This document shows, in pieces, positions 1 to 8,794 of a stretch of DNA of 64,000 nucleotides; the first letter of the stretch is position 1, and each line of letters begins with the position of its first letter. A model generated the notes under the pieces. It was not told the origin of the DNA and searched no databases. It saw only the letters and a list, made by a program, of their open reading frames with translations. A program made the position numbers and the translations under genes. The stretch is from Jiangella gansuensis DSM 44835. Lineage in GTDB: Bacteria > Actinomycetota > Actinomycetes > Jiangellales > Jiangellaceae. The stretch is from contig NZ_KI911782.1 in the NCBI RefSeq assembly GCF_000515395.1, positions 3,346,606 through 3,410,605 on the forward strand, in the 5' to 3' direction.

Positions 1-40
1 GCAGTGACCCCTTCGTCCTGGCCGAGACGCGACCGGTGCG

Positions 41-83
41 TTTACAACGGATAACCGTGCGCATAGTTTTACAACGGATAACC
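41..83. promoter_or_regulatory. Paired LacI-type operator-like direct repeat
   Basis: A 16-bp sequence, TTTACAACGGATAACC, occurs at 41-56 and again at 68-83, a period of 27 bp. With the preceding G at position 40, the first copy reads GTTTAC-aacg-GATAAC, an imperfect inverted repeat of the kind bound by LacI-family dimers. It lies about 120-165 bp upstream of a LacI-family gene. The site may serve that regulator, or a target gene to the left of the window. Binding is inferred only from symmetry and position. Confidence 0.4.
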
Positions 84-204
84 TGGAATGTGAAGAGCTG
101 GCTTCGAGCTGGTGCGTACCGGCGGGCGTGGGCGGAAAACCCGTTCGGGCGTCGCGGCTCGCGTGCCTAGACTCTGATGTCGTCGCCAGTCCGGGCGAGA
201 GGGG

Positions 205-1221
205 GTGTTTGTGGGCAGCCGGTTGAAGGACGTCGCCGACCTTGCCGGGGTGTCGTTCAAGACGGTGTCGAACGTCATCAACAACCACCCGAACGTCACC
301 GAGAAGACGCGCGAGAAGGTGCTCAAGGCGGTCGCCGAGCTGCGCTACCGGCCGAACGTCACGGCGCGCAGCCTGCGGCACGGCCGCTCCGGCTTCCTCG
401 CCATCGCGCTACCGGAACTCACCTCGCCGTACTTCGCGTCGCTCGCCTCGGAGGTGGGCGCGGCGGCGAAGCAGCAGGGCCTGATCGTGCTCATCGAGGA
501 GACGTTCGGCGAGGCCGAGCGGGAGCAGATCGTCCTCGACGGCCTGGAGTCGCGCTTGATCGACGGGGTCATCTTCAGCCCGATGGCCATGGACGCCCGT
601 GACGTCGCCGCGCGGCACAGTTCCACCCCGACCGTGCTGCTCGGCGAGCGCGGCCACCCGGCCGGCTTCGACCACATCGCCGTGGACAACGTCCGGGCCG
701 CTCGTGAGGTCACCGCGCACCTGGCCGGGCTGGGTCGCCGGCACATCGCCGCCATCGGCGCCGAGACCGGCGGCGGCACCGGCGGGCTGCGCGCTCGCGG
801 CTACCGCGCCGCGCTCCGGGACGCCGGGCTCCCGGTCGATCGGTCCCTCGTCGTGTCGAACCTCGACTTCGACCGCATCAGTGGTGCCCGGGCGATGGCG
901 GCACTGCTGGACAAGGGCCGCCCCATCGACGCCGTCTTCTGCTTCAACGACCTGATGGCGCTGGGCGCGCTGCGGGTGCTGCACGAGCGCGGGTATCGCG
1001 TCCCCGACGACGTCGCGGTGGCCGGCTTCGACGACATCGAGGAGAGCCGGTACTCGTGGCCGTCGCTGACGACGGTGGCGCCGGACGTGCCGTTCATCGC
1101 CGCGGAAGCGGTCCGGCTCATCGCCCGGCGGCTGACCGACCCGGACGCCAAGGCGGAGCGGATCGAGGTGCCGTTCGCGCTGCGTATCCGCGAGAGCACG
1201 GTCGGCATCGCCGGCCGCTGA
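205..1221 (+). CDS. LacI-family transcriptional regulator
   Basis: This is a 338-residue LacI/GalR-type repressor. The N-terminal helix-turn-helix (residues about 4-50) carries the family pattern LKDVADLAGVSFKTVSNVIN followed by a hinge helix with RPNVTARSLRHGRSG. The remainder is a periplasmic-binding-protein-like effector domain ending near IRESTVGIAGR. The effector is unknown, but this fold normally binds a sugar. GTG at 205 is the longest start; GTG at 211 fits better with the purine-rich GAGAGGGGG run just upstream and places the HTH closer to the N-terminus. A weak -10-like TAGACT lies at 168-173. The paired operator-like repeat at 41-83 suggests autoregulation or control of a gene to the left. 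Only doxX, convergent, lies directly downstream. Confidence 0.9.
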   Translation: MFVGSRLKDVADLAGVSFKTVSNVINNHPNVTEKTREKVLKAVAELRYRPNVTARSLRHGRSGFLAIALPELTSPYFASLASEVGAAAKQQGLIVLIEETFGEAEREQIVLDGLESRLIDGVIFSPMAMDARDVAARHSSTPTVLLGERGHPAGFDHIAVDNVRAAREVTAHLAGLGRRHIAAIGAETGGGTGGLRARGYRAALRDAGLPVDRSLVVSNLDFDRISGARAMAALLDKGRPIDAVFCFNDLMALGALRVLHERGYRVPDDVAVAGFDDIEESRYSWPSLTTVAPDVPFIAAEAVRLIARRLTDPDAKAERIEVPFALRIRESTVGIAGR

Positions 1222-1236
1222 GCTGTGGCGGCCGGC
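1210..1236. terminator. Hairpin between convergent lacI-type gene and doxX
   Basis: GCCGGCCG at 1210-1217 pairs exactly with CGGCCGGC at 1229-1236 around an 11-nt loop. The left arm overlaps the last codons and stop of the LacI-family gene, and doxX converges 25 bp away. There is no T-tract, which is common for terminators in high-GC actinobacteria. Confidence 0.45.
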
Positions 1237-1261
1237 TGGCCGCGCGGGTTCCGGGCTCGGC

Positions 1262-1696
1262 TCAGGCGCGGGCGCGGCTGACTCGGCGGCTGGCTCCCAC
1301 GGCGTGGTCGACGCTGAACCTGCCGGCGCCGACGGCGGCGAGCGTCAGGCTGGCCGCACCGAGTGCGATCACCAGCTCCGCGCCGCCCTGGTCGACGAAG
1401 ATCCCGTTGCCGGCGTGGACGAAGATCCACGCGCCGACCATGTCGGCCGCCAGCAGCAGGCCCACGACCGGCGTCAACGCGCCGGCGATGAGCGCCACGC
1501 CGCCGCCCAGCTCCACCAGCGCCGCGAACCACGCCGACGCGGTGGCCAGTGGCACGTCCATCTGCTCGAACCCGGCTGCGACGTTGTCGACGCCGATGTC
1601 GTTGACCTTCTGCCAGCCGTGCGCGACGAAGACGACGCCGATGCCGACGCGGACGATGAGCAGGGCGAGATCGCGGGCGATGGGCGGCACGGACAT
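1262..1696 (-). CDS. DoxX family membrane protein
   Basis: This is a 144-residue DoxX-family integral membrane protein with about four hydrophobic segments. Family landmarks are LLIVRVGIGVVFVAHGWQK at the N-terminus, GGGVALIAGALTPVVGLLLAADM in the middle, and a conserved glycine/alanine-rich last helix. DoxX-like proteins sit in the cytoplasmic membrane and are linked to redox or oxidative-stress complexes in some actinobacteria; the role here is not evident. ATG at 1696 is chosen because AAAGGGAG lies a few bases upstream on the minus strand. The frame stays open to an ATG at 1729, but that would bypass this ribosome-binding site. A perfect palindrome at 1712-1721 sits immediately upstream and could be a repressor site. 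Confidence 0.85.
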   Translation of the reverse strand: MSVPPIARDLALLIVRVGIGVVFVAHGWQKVNDIGVDNVAAGFEQMDVPLATASAWFAALVELGGGVALIAGALTPVVGLLLAADMVGAWIFVHAGNGIFVDQGGAELVIALGAASLTLAAVGAGRFSVDHAVGASRRVSRARA

Positions 1697-1711
1697 GGAG
1701 CTCCCTTTACT

Positions 1712-1721
1712 TGAACGTTCA
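1712..1721. promoter_or_regulatory. Palindromic operator-like site upstream of doxX
   Basis: TGAACGTTCA is a perfect 10-bp palindrome 16 bp upstream of the doxX start. Similar TTGAACGTTCAA-type sites are typical of MarR and TetR regulators. No such regulator gene is adjacent, so the cognate protein is unknown. Confidence 0.35.
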
Positions 1722-1790
1722 TGTTTCACAGGGCATGACTGAAACTGTCTGACGCATCAACTACTGGTGACGCGTCGAGGTTCCGCCCAG

Positions 1791-1957
1791 CTAGGGGGTG
1801 TCTCGTGGATCTTCGGCGGCGCGGATCGACGCCCAGACGCCGACCAGCTGCGTTGTCGTCGTCGCTCGATGGCTCCGCATCGACCTCCTCCTCCGCCTTG
1901 CTGGACCGACACCTGGACGCCGCCCGCATCCACCAAGATCCACGAGACACCCCCTAG
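1791..1957. mobile_element. MITE-like element with 23-bp perfect terminal inverted repeats
   Basis: The segment begins with CTAG plus GGGGTGTCTCGTGGATCTT (1791-1813) and ends with the exact reverse complement (1935-1957). The arms are 23 bp and the element is 167 bp long with no credible gene inside. CTAG at each outer edge may be a duplicated target, leaving 19-bp terminal repeats. These features fit a miniature inverted-repeat transposable element mobilised by a transposase elsewhere. It ends only 9 bp before the start codon of the aldo/keto reductase, so that gene's promoter must lie in the element or start at its edge. Confidence 0.75.
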
Positions 1958-1966
1958 GGTCGAGCT

Positions 1967-2902
1967 GTGACCGACATGACCTATCGCCAGTTGGGCGACT
2001 CCGGCCTCACCGTCTCCGCCGTCGGCCTCGGCTGCAACGCGTTCGGCACCCGTATCGACGCCGAGACCACCACCGCCGTCGTCAACCGGGCCGTCGACCT
2101 CGGCGTGACCCTGTTCGACACCGCCGACGTGTACGGGCGCGGCGAGAGCGAGACGCTGCTGGGAACCGCGCTCGGCAAGCGGCGCGGCGACGTCGTCGTC
2201 GCGACGAAGTTCGGCATGGACATGCGGGGCGCGAACGGTCCGGACTGGGGTGCGCGGGGCTCGCGCCGCTACATCCGCAAGGCGGTCGAGGCCAGCCTGC
2301 GCCGGCTCGGCACCGACTGGATCGACCTCTACCAGATCCACCAGCCGGACCCGAAGACGCCGATCGAGGAGACGCTCGCCGCGCTCACCGAACTGGTCGC
2401 CGAGGGCAAGATCCGCTACCTCGGGTCGTCGAACTTCGCCGGCTGGCAGGTGGTCGAGGCGGCCTGGGTCGCCCGGTCGGGCGGGCTGCAGCGGTTCGCC
2501 GGCGCACAGAACAAGTACTCGCTCTACGACCGGGCCGCGGAGGCCGAGCTGGTGCCGGCGGCGCAGAGCGTCGGCGTCGGCATCCTGCCGTTCTACCCGC
2601 TCGAGTACGGGCTGCTCACCGGCAAGTACCGTCGCGGCGAGGCGGCGCCGGAGGGCAGCAGGCTGGCGGACCCGCGGCTGAGGGCGCGGCTGGACCACGC
2701 GGACTTCGACCGTATCGAGGCGCTGGAGCGGTTCGCCGCCGACCGGGGCATCGGTCTGTTGGACCTGGCGATCGGCGGCCTGGCCGCCCAGCCCGCGGTG
2801 GCGTCCGTGATCGCCGGGGCCACCCGCCCGGACCAGGTCAGCGCGAACGTCCGGGCCGGATCATGGCACCCGAGCGCCGAGGACCTCGCCACCCTCCCAT
2901 GA
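1967..2902 (+). CDS. Aldo/keto reductase
   Basis: This is a 311-residue NADPH-dependent aldo/keto reductase with a TIM-barrel fold. Family signatures are YRQLGDSGLTVSAVGLGCNAFG at the start, the catalytic Asp/Tyr in FDTADVYGRGESE, the lysine in VVVATKFG, and SSNFAGWQ. The C-terminal part ends in the usual VIAGATRPDQVSANV cofactor loop. It resembles the general-stress/YajO-type branch; the substrate cannot be read from sequence. The GTG start at 1967 is favoured by position, with ATG at 1976 as an alternative. There is almost no leader because the MITE-like element ends at 1957. The stop codon TGA (2900-2902) lies inside the first arm of the palindrome at 2899-2950. metE converges from the right. 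Confidence 0.88.
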   Translation: MTDMTYRQLGDSGLTVSAVGLGCNAFGTRIDAETTTAVVNRAVDLGVTLFDTADVYGRGESETLLGTALGKRRGDVVVATKFGMDMRGANGPDWGARGSRRYIRKAVEASLRRLGTDWIDLYQIHQPDPKTPIEETLAALTELVAEGKIRYLGSSNFAGWQVVEAAWVARSGGLQRFAGAQNKYSLYDRAAEAELVPAAQSVGVGILPFYPLEYGLLTGKYRRGEAAPEGSRLADPRLRARLDHADFDRIEALERFAADRGIGLLDLAIGGLAAQPAVASVIAGATRPDQVSANVRAGSWHPSAEDLATLP

Positions 2903-2950
2903 TCATCGGCGATCCACCCCGCTATGACGTGGCGGATCGCCGATGATCAT
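2899..2950. repeat. Dispersed palindrome, GATC-armed (family A, copy 1)
   Basis: ATGATCATCGGCGATCC (2899-2915) pairs exactly with 2934-2950 around an 18-nt loop that contains GTCATAGC on the minus strand. It lies between convergent genes and could act as a bidirectional terminator. It is near-identical to the palindrome at 17196-17253. The aldo/keto reductase stop codon is part of it. Confidence 0.85.
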
Positions 2951-2964
2951 AGGGATGGCGTCGC

Positions 2965-5244
2965 TCAGCGCAGCCGGTGCGCCGCCTCCACCAGGGCGGC
3001 CAGCGCCGGCTCGACCTCCGCGTACCCACGCGTCTTGAGGCCGCAGTCGGGGTTGACCCAGAGCCGTTCAGCCGGGATCTCCGCCAGCGCGCGGCGCAGT
3101 AGTGCCTCGATCTCGTCCGCGTCCGGCACCCGCGGCGAGTGGATGTCGTAGACACCCGGCCCGATGCCGCGGGCGAACCCGGACCCGGCCACGTCCGGCA
3201 CGATCTCCATCCGCGACCTGGCCGCCTCGATGCTGGTGACGTCCGCGTCCAACCCGTCGATGGCCGCCACGACCTCGCCGAACTCCGAGTAGCACAGGTG
3301 CGTGTGGATCTGCGTCGCGTCGGAGACGCCGGCGGTGGCCAGCCGGAAGGCACCGACCGACCAGTCCAGGTAGGCCGCCTGGTCAGCCGAGCGCAACGGC
3401 AGCAGCTCCCGCAATGCCGGCTCGTCGACCTGGATGATGCCGATGCCGGCCGCCTCCAGGTCGACGGTCTCGTCGCGGATGGCCAGCGCCACCTGCCGCG
3501 CGGTGTCGGCCAGCGGTTGGTCGTCGCGGACGAACGACCAGGCCAGGATGGTGACCGGGCCGGTCAGCATGCCCTTCACCGGCCGGTCGGTGAGCGACTG
3601 CGCGTACCGGGCCCAGTCGACGGTGATGGGCGCGGGCCGGGACACGTCGCCGTACAGGATGGGCGGGCGCACACAGCGCGACCCGTACGACTGCACCCAG
3701 CCGTTGACCGTGGTGGCGAACCCGGCCAGGTTCTCCGCGAAGTACTGGACCATGTCGTTGCGTTCCGGCTCGCCGTGCACCAGAACGTCGAGGCCGAGCT
3801 TCTCCTGCAGCCGGACCGTCCGCTCGATTTCCGCGCGCATCCGTGCGGTGTACTCGTCCTCGCCCAGTCGGCCGGACCGGAACTCCGCGCGGGTGCCGCG
3901 CAGCTGGGCCGTCTGCGGGAACGAACCGATGGTGGTGGTCGGTAGCGGCGGCAGGCCGAGCCGTTCGCGCTGGGCGGCGGCGCGCTGGTCGTACGGCCCG
4001 CGCCGCGCGTCGTCCGGCTGCAACGTGGCCAGCCGCGACCTGACGCCGTCGTCGACGACCCCGGGCGCCGAGCGCCGGCTGACCCGGGCGGCGGCAGCGT
4101 CATCGAAGGCGCCGGCCACGCCCGCCTGCCCGTCCCGCAGCGCGGACGCCAGCGCCACCACCTCGGCCACCTTCTGGTCGGCGAAGGCCAGCCAGGACCG
4201 CAGCCGCGGATCCAGTCCGGTCTCGGCGTCCAGGTCATAGGGGACGTGCAACAGCGAGCAGGACGTGCTGACGGCGACCTCGCCGGCGACGCCGCGGACG
4301 GCGGCGAGCACGGCCAGCGCCGAGTCAAGGTCGCTGCGCCAGACGTTGCGGCCGTCGACGACACCGGCGACGACGGTCTTTCCGGCGAGCCCGGTGGCGG
4401 CCAGGACCTCGTCCGGTGATCCCGCCACCAGATCCACGCCGATCGCTTCCACCGGCGTCGAGGCCAGCACCGGCAGCGCGTCGCCGAGGCGGCCGAAGTA
4501 GGAGGCCACGAGGATGCCCGGCCGGTCGGACACCTCGCCGAGGCGCTGGTAGGCGCGGCGCAGCGCGTCGAGCTCGGCGGGCGTGCGGTCGGCGGTGAAG
4601 CACGGTTCGTCCAGCTGCACCCAGCCGGCGCCGGCCGCGGCGAGCCGCTCCAGCAGCGACGCGTACACCTCGAGCAGGTCGTCGAGCCGGTCCAGCGGGT
4701 GGAATCCGGGTGGTGCGTCGCCGGCCGGTTTGGCCAGCAGGAGCAGGCTGAGCGGGCCGAGCAGCACGGGCCGGGTGCGCACGCCGAGGTCCAGCGCCTC
4801 GCGGAACTCGTCGACCGGGGTGGCGCCGGCCAGCCGGAACTCGGTCTCCGGGCCGACCTCCGGCACCAGGTAGTGGTAGTTGGTGTCGAACCACTTGGTC
4901 AGTTCCAGGGGCGCGACGCCGGCGGTGCCGCGAGCCATGGCGAAGTAGGTCCCGACGGGGTCCAGCCCCAGCTCCGCGTACCGCGGCGGCACCGCGCCGA
5001 CCAGCACGGCGGCGTCCAGGACGTGGTCGTAGAGCGAGAACGTCGACGACGGGACGGAGTCGAGGCCCAGCCCGGCGAGCCGGCGCCAGGTGCGGGCGCG
5101 CTCGGCGGCCGCGGCTGTGGCAAGCCCGGCCGCGTCGAGGCGCCCGGCCCAGTGGTCCTCCAGGGCGCGTTTGATCTCTCGGTTGGGGCCGATGCGCGGA
5201 TAGCCGAGCACTGTCGAGCCGATGGGTTCAGGGGTGCGAGTCAC
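2965..5244 (-). CDS. metE: Cobalamin-independent methionine synthase MetE
   Basis: This is 5-methyltetrahydropteroyltriglutamate-homocysteine methyltransferase, 759 residues, the usual length. It makes methionine in the cytosol by zinc-dependent methyl transfer. The N-terminal barrel starts with [20 protein letters not shown], and the catalytic C-terminal barrel starts near [12 protein letters not shown]. Visible zinc/substrate elements are the [13 protein letters not shown] block, [20 protein letters not shown] and the closing [14 protein letters not shown] at 5244 is chosen over an upstream ATG because GAGGAG precedes it by about six bases and the conserved N-terminus follows at once. It is transcribed alone on the minus strand from a roughly 200-bp leader. 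I see no B12-box, so cobalamin control by a riboswitch is not supported. Confidence 0.95.
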   Translation of the reverse strand: MTRTPEPIGSTVLGYPRIGPNREIKRALEDHWAGRLDAAGLATAAAAERARTWRRLAGLGLDSVPSSTFSLYDHVLDAAVLVGAVPPRYAELGLDPVGTYFAMARGTAGVAPLELTKWFDTNYHYLVPEVGPETEFRLAGATPVDEFREALDLGVRTRPVLLGPLSLLLLAKPAGDAPPGFHPLDRLDDLLEVYASLLERLAAAGAGWVQLDEPCFTADRTPAELDALRRAYQRLGEVSDRPGILVASYFGRLGDALPVLASTPVEAIGVDLVAGSPDEVLAATGLAGKTVVAGVVDGRNVWRSDLDSALAVLAAVRGVAGEVAVSTSCSLLHVPYDLDAETGLDPRLRSWLAFADQKVAEVVALASALRDGQAGVAGAFDDAAAARVSRRSAPGVVDDGVRSRLATLQPDDARRGPYDQRAAAQRERLGLPPLPTTTIGSFPQTAQLRGTRAEFRSGRLGEDEYTARMRAEIERTVRLQEKLGLDVLVHGEPERNDMVQYFAENLAGFATTVNGWVQSYGSRCVRPPILYGDVSRPAPITVDWARYAQSLTDRPVKGMLTGPVTILAWSFVRDDQPLADTARQVALAIRDETVDLEAAGIGIIQVDEPALRELLPLRSADQAAYLDWSVGAFRLATAGVSDATQIHTHLCYSEFGEVVAAIDGLDADVTSIEAARSRMEIVPDVAGSGFARGIGPGVYDIHSPRVPDADEIEALLRRALAEIPAERLWVNPDCGLKTRGYAEVEPALAALVEAAHRLR

Positions 5245-5455
5245 GTGGTTCTCCTCGAGCGCGGATGGGCGTTCGTGGGGCGGGCGTTCCGGAGCAGCGC
5301 CGGTGCCTCTTGCGTCGGCCGGCGCACACCCATCAGGAGCCGCCGGCCGAACCACCAGATGCCTGCGATCGTAGGAGCCCTTGTCCCATCAACCCAGCCG
5401 CGTTCCGAGATACGGACGAACTCATCTCATATATCGGGATCAGGCCGGAGGTCAG
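5245..5455 (-). promoter_or_regulatory. metE leader with candidate promoter and stem-loop
   Basis: On the minus strand CTGACC (5450-5455) and TATATG (5428-5433) are separated by 16 bp and resemble -35/-10 elements; the -35 overlaps the stop of the upstream dehydrogenase gene. An imperfect inverted repeat with arms at about 5404-5412 and 5430-5439 overlaps the -10 and could be an operator. Further down, GGCCGGCG (5317-5324) pairs with CGCCGGCC (5341-5348) to form a leader hairpin. No known riboswitch core is recognisable. Confidence 0.4.
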
Positions 5456-6498
5456 CGCAGGGCGTCGGGGTTCACCAGCCCCGGCGGACGGTCCCCGGCC
5501 AGGAACGCGGCCACCGAGGCGCCGGCGAGTGAGGCGGCCCGGTGTGCCGTCTGCCGGGTCGCGCCGGCCAGGTGCGGGGTCATCACCACGCGGTCGGAGC
5601 GCAGCAGCGGCCAGTCCGGTGCCGGCGGCTCGGCCGGGAAGACGTCGAAGCCGGCCCCGGCGAGGTGTCCGCTGTCCAGGGCGGCGGCCAGCGCGTCGTA
5701 GTCGACCAGCCCGCCGCGGGCGGAGTTCACCAGGTAGCCGCCGGGCCGCATGGTGGCGAGCGCTTCGGCGTCGATCATGCCGGCGGTCTGCGGCGTCAGG
5801 CGCGCGTGCAGGCTCACCACGTCGCTGCGCGACAGCAGCTCCTCCAGCTCGACCAGCTCGACACCGGGGTCGAGCGCCGCGGCGTCGACGAACGGATCGG
5901 CCACCAGCACGGTGGCATCGAATGCCCGCAGGATCCGGGCCACCCGCCGGCCGATCGCGCCGTACCCGACCAGCCCGACCGTCGAACCGCCCAGCTCCAG
6001 CCCGCACTCGTCGTAGGCGTACAGGTCGCTACGCCACTGACCGGCCGCGACGGTGCCGTGGATACGGGGGATCGCCCGCACGGTGCTGAGGATCAGCGTG
6101 ACGGCGTGCTCGGCGGCGGCGACGGCGTTGCGTCCGGGCGTGTTGCACACCAGGACGCCGCGCTTCGTGCAGTCGCCGACGTTGACGTTGACCGGCCCGC
6201 CCCGGGTGCAGACGACCAGCCGCAACGACGGTGCCGCGTCGAGCACCCGGCTGGTCACCGGCGCCATCTGGGTGACGATCACCTCGACGCCGTCGATCAG
6301 CGCCAGCAGCTCGTCCTCGACGTCCGAGGCCTCGTCGACCTCCGCGACCGGACCGAACGGCACGTGCGGCCAGGGCAGCTCCAGCGTCCGGAACTCCAGG
6401 CCGGTGGCAGGCATCGCGGCGCCCACCGCGCGGCGCAGCTCGTCGGCCAGCAGGTCGTTGCGGACGAAGGCGTCCCCGGCCAGCAGGATCAGGCTCAT
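5452..6498 (-). CDS. D-2-hydroxyacid dehydrogenase family protein
   Basis: This is a 348-residue NAD(P)-dependent 2-hydroxyacid dehydrogenase related to phosphoglycerate dehydrogenase. The Rossmann fingerprint is GLVGYGAIGRRVARILRAF. The substrate-binding region reads VVCTRGGPVNVNVGDCTKRGVLVCNTPGRNA, and catalytic Arg and Glu lie in NSARGGLVDYDAL and GAGFDVFPAEP, with the histidine in VVMTPHLAGAT. ATG at 6498 follows GAGAGGGA on the minus strand and overlaps the stop of the upstream kinase (ATGA). It is the last gene of a five-gene minus-strand operon with two FGGY kinases, so it probably oxidises or reduces an intermediate of that pathway. Serine biosynthesis is less likely, because no ACT domain is present and the context is catabolic. 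Confidence 0.85.
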   Translation of the reverse strand: MSLILLAGDAFVRNDLLADELRRAVGAAMPATGLEFRTLELPWPHVPFGPVAEVDEASDVEDELLALIDGVEVIVTQMAPVTSRVLDAAPSLRLVVCTRGGPVNVNVGDCTKRGVLVCNTPGRNAVAAAEHAVTLILSTVRAIPRIHGTVAAGQWRSDLYAYDECGLELGGSTVGLVGYGAIGRRVARILRAFDATVLVADPFVDAAALDPGVELVELEELLSRSDVVSLHARLTPQTAGMIDAEALATMRPGGYLVNSARGGLVDYDALAAALDSGHLAGAGFDVFPAEPPAPDWPLLRSDRVVMTPHLAGATRQTAHRAASLAGASVAAFLAGDRPPGLVNPDALR

Positions 6499-7949
6499 GC
6501 GTTCCCTCTCGGTGCGTGCGTCCACTCGGAGCGGGCGCGCTCGACCCGGTCCAGGTAGTCGGCGAAGGCGTCGTCGTACCTGGCCCGCGACGACGGCGAC
6601 GGCGTCACCGTGCGTGCGGGAACCGGCCAGCCGGGGGTCTCGCCGCGGGCCTCCAGCGCCGACAGCACCGCGCCGTACGCGCCGGCCTGGGGGACCTCGA
6701 CGACGTCCAGCGGCCGGCCGAGCACGTCGGCGAAGAGCTGGGTCCACTCCGCGCTCTGCGCCCCGCCGCCGCAGACGGCCAGCCGCCCGGTCAACCCGGC
6801 GGCGTCGAAGCAGTGCCGGGCGGCGAACGCCAGCCCTTCGCACAGCGCGCGGACCAGGTCGGCGCGGGTGGTGCCCAGGTGCAGGCCGTCGAACCGGCCG
6901 CGGGCCGAGGCCTCCACGAACGGGGCCCGCTCGCCGGAAGCGGACCAGTACGGCAGCACCCGCACACCGCGGGCACCGGCGGGGGAGTCCGCCAGCAGTG
7001 ACGGCAGTGCCGCGACGTCGGCGCCCACCAGCTCCAGCAGCCAGCCCAGCGAGGCGGTTCCCACCATGGCCGGCATCGCCCGCAGCCACCGCCGCTCGTG
7101 CCAGGTGCCCAGCAGCAGGCCGGCCCGGTGACCGATCGGCGAGGGGTCGTCCGTGACCACCTGGCAGGCCAGCGTGGTGCCGATGATCAGCAGCCCGTCG
7201 CCGGGCGCGACGATGCCGCTGCCCCGGGCGGAGGCGAGCAGGTCGTACGGCCCGGCGCTCACGTCGGTTCCGGCCGGCACTCCCAACTCGGCCGCGGCCG
7301 AGCCGAGCAGCGGCGCCGCGGGCCCGCCCGGCCCGACCACCGGCGGCAGCAGCTCCCGCCGGTGCGCGAGCCCGGTGAGGTCCAGGACGTCGTCGGACCA
7401 CGCCCGCTCCACCGGGTCGAGGAACGGGTACGACGCGTCGGAGACGTCGGTCGCCCGCTCGCCGGTGAGCCGGCCGAACACCGTCCCCACGCAGTGCCCC
7501 GCGGTGGCGGCAGCGTCCAGCGTCGCCGGCTCGTCCCGGTCGAGGGCCGCCAGGATGGCCGCGGACGCACCGGGGAAGATCATGCCGCCGTTGCGGGCCA
7601 GCACGGCGTCGGCGGTGCCGTCGCGGTCCCACTTCCGCACGATGTCCGCCGCGCGCCCGTCCAGCCACGACGCCGCCGGGCGGACCGGACGGACGGCGGC
7701 GTCGGTGAGCCAGCACCCGTCGCCCTGCCCGGTCAACGCCACGAGTTCGGGCTCGCCCGGCAGGTCCGCGGCGACAGCCCGGGCGACCGCGCCGACGGAC
7801 GCCACCACCGCGTCCACGTCCTGTTCGACCCGGCCGTCGTCGCCGTGTGACAGCTCGGTCGGGACGCTGTGGACGCACAGCTCGGTGCCGTCCTCGGCAA
7901 AACCGACGGCCTTGGTGAGCGACGTGCCGATGTCGACCCCGATGTACAT
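6495..7949 (-). CDS. FGGY-family carbohydrate kinase (erythritol/xylulose kinase-like)
   Basis: This is a 484-residue sugar or polyol kinase of the FGGY family, phosphorylating its substrate with ATP in the cytosol. The first phosphate motif is YIGVDIGTSLTKAVGF and the substrate loop contains LTGQGDGCWL. The second ATPase-fold half includes LLIIGTTLACQVV, and the ADP-binding motif is LAVCGGGAQSAEW. The GQGDGCWL segment recalls erythritol kinases, but the substrate is not proven. ATG at 7949 has a strong GAGGAGG eight or so bases upstream. The gene follows the DeoR regulator by 41 bp and overlaps the dehydrogenase by 4 bp, which marks one transcript. It is a paralogue of the kinase at 9422-10894, although the two are quite divergent. 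Confidence 0.85.
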   Translation of the reverse strand: MYIGVDIGTSLTKAVGFAEDGTELCVHSVPTELSHGDDGRVEQDVDAVVASVGAVARAVAADLPGEPELVALTGQGDGCWLTDAAVRPVRPAASWLDGRAADIVRKWDRDGTADAVLARNGGMIFPGASAAILAALDRDEPATLDAAATAGHCVGTVFGRLTGERATDVSDASYPFLDPVERAWSDDVLDLTGLAHRRELLPPVVGPGGPAAPLLGSAAAELGVPAGTDVSAGPYDLLASARGSGIVAPGDGLLIIGTTLACQVVTDDPSPIGHRAGLLLGTWHERRWLRAMPAMVGTASLGWLLELVGADVAALPSLLADSPAGARGVRVLPYWSASGERAPFVEASARGRFDGLHLGTTRADLVRALCEGLAFAARHCFDAAGLTGRLAVCGGGAQSAEWTQLFADVLGRPLDVVEVPQAGAYGAVLSALEARGETPGWPVPARTVTPSPSSRARYDDAFADYLDRVERARSEWTHAPRGNA

Positions 7950-7990
7950 GGTCGCCTCCTCGCGAGCGGTACGGGCCTGCCGGTGTCGGG

Positions 7991-8794
7991 TCAGTCGGTG
8001 TCGGGTCTGTCGGTGCCGAGCGGCGCGACGTGCACGTTCACCCGTCGCTCCCGCATCGCCCGGACGACGTCCGCGGACGCGCCGGCGTCCACGACGACAT
8101 CGTCGAAGTCGGACAGCGGCGCGAGCTGATGCAGCGCGGTGCCGCCCAGTTTGGTGTGGTCCATCAGCAGCACCTTGCGGTTGGCCGAGCGCATCATCGC
8201 GCGCTTGACCAGCACGATCTCCTGCTCCTGGTGGTAGGCGTGCCCGGCCGACGCCGCCGACGTGGAGGTGAACAGCACGTCCGCGCGCAGCGACTCGATG
8301 GCCTCCATGCACGGCACGCCCAGGAAGGAGTCGTGGGTGGGGTAGTACTCGCCGCCGAGAGCGATCAGCCGCACCCCGGGCTGCCGGCTGGCCTCGTTGA
8401 CCACCCGCAGGAAGTTCGTGATGATCGTGAGCGGGGTGACCTCCGGCAGCAGACCGGCCACCTCGAGCGTCGTCGTCGAGTCGTCGAGCATGACCGCCAT
8501 GCCGGGCTCGATCATGGTCCGCGCGTAGTGCGCGATGGCCGTCTTCTCCGCCTTCGCGGTACGCAGCCGGTAGGCGACGTTGCTCTCGAACACGCTGGAC
8601 GGCTGAGCGCTCACGCCGCCGCGGAACTTGCGCACCACGCCTTGGCGTTCCAGCTCGTCCAGGTCGCGGTGGACCGTCATCAGGCTGACGCCGAACAGCT
8701 CGGCGAGCTGACTGGCCGACACCGAGCCCTCTCGCAGGACATGGTCGGCGATGTGCTCCTGCCGGTCGTGCCGTGAGGTCGGCCGCTCAACCAT
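7991..8794 (-). CDS. DeoR-family transcriptional regulator (operon-internal)
   Basis: This is a 267-residue DeoR/GlpR-type repressor. The N-terminal HTH reads REGSVSASQLAELFGVSLMTVHRDLDELERQGVVRKFRGGVSA. The effector half is the DeoR C-terminal sensor (isomerase-like fold) with IITNFLRVVNEA, LIALGGEYYPTHDSFLG and KVLLMDHTKLGGTALHQLAPLSDFD, and would sense a phosphorylated sugar or polyol. It is strikingly similar to the divergent DeoR at 11074-11880 (both have TVHRDLDEL, VVRKF, GGVSAQPS and VFES), so the two look like duplicates. ATG at 8794 overlaps the phosphatase stop by 8 bp. The gene lies inside the operon it probably controls. Candidate operators are the GTTAA repeats at 10946-10968 and 11948-11977. 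Confidence 0.9.
   Translation of the reverse strand: MVERPTSRHDRQEHIADHVLREGSVSASQLAELFGVSLMTVHRDLDELERQGVVRKFRGGVSAQPSSVFESNVAYRLRTAKAEKTAIAHYARTMIEPGMAVMLDDSTTTLEVAGLLPEVTPLTIITNFLRVVNEASRQPGVRLIALGGEYYPTHDSFLGVPCMEAIESLRADVLFTSTSAASAGHAYHQEQEIVLVKRAMMRSANRKVLLMDHTKLGGTALHQLAPLSDFDDVVVDAGASADVVRAMRERRVNVHVAPLGTDRPDTD

Noticed and set aside
5245-5451. A cobalamin or SAM riboswitch in the metE leader
   Set aside because: The leader has a hairpin, but no B12-box or SAM-class core sequence is recognisable.
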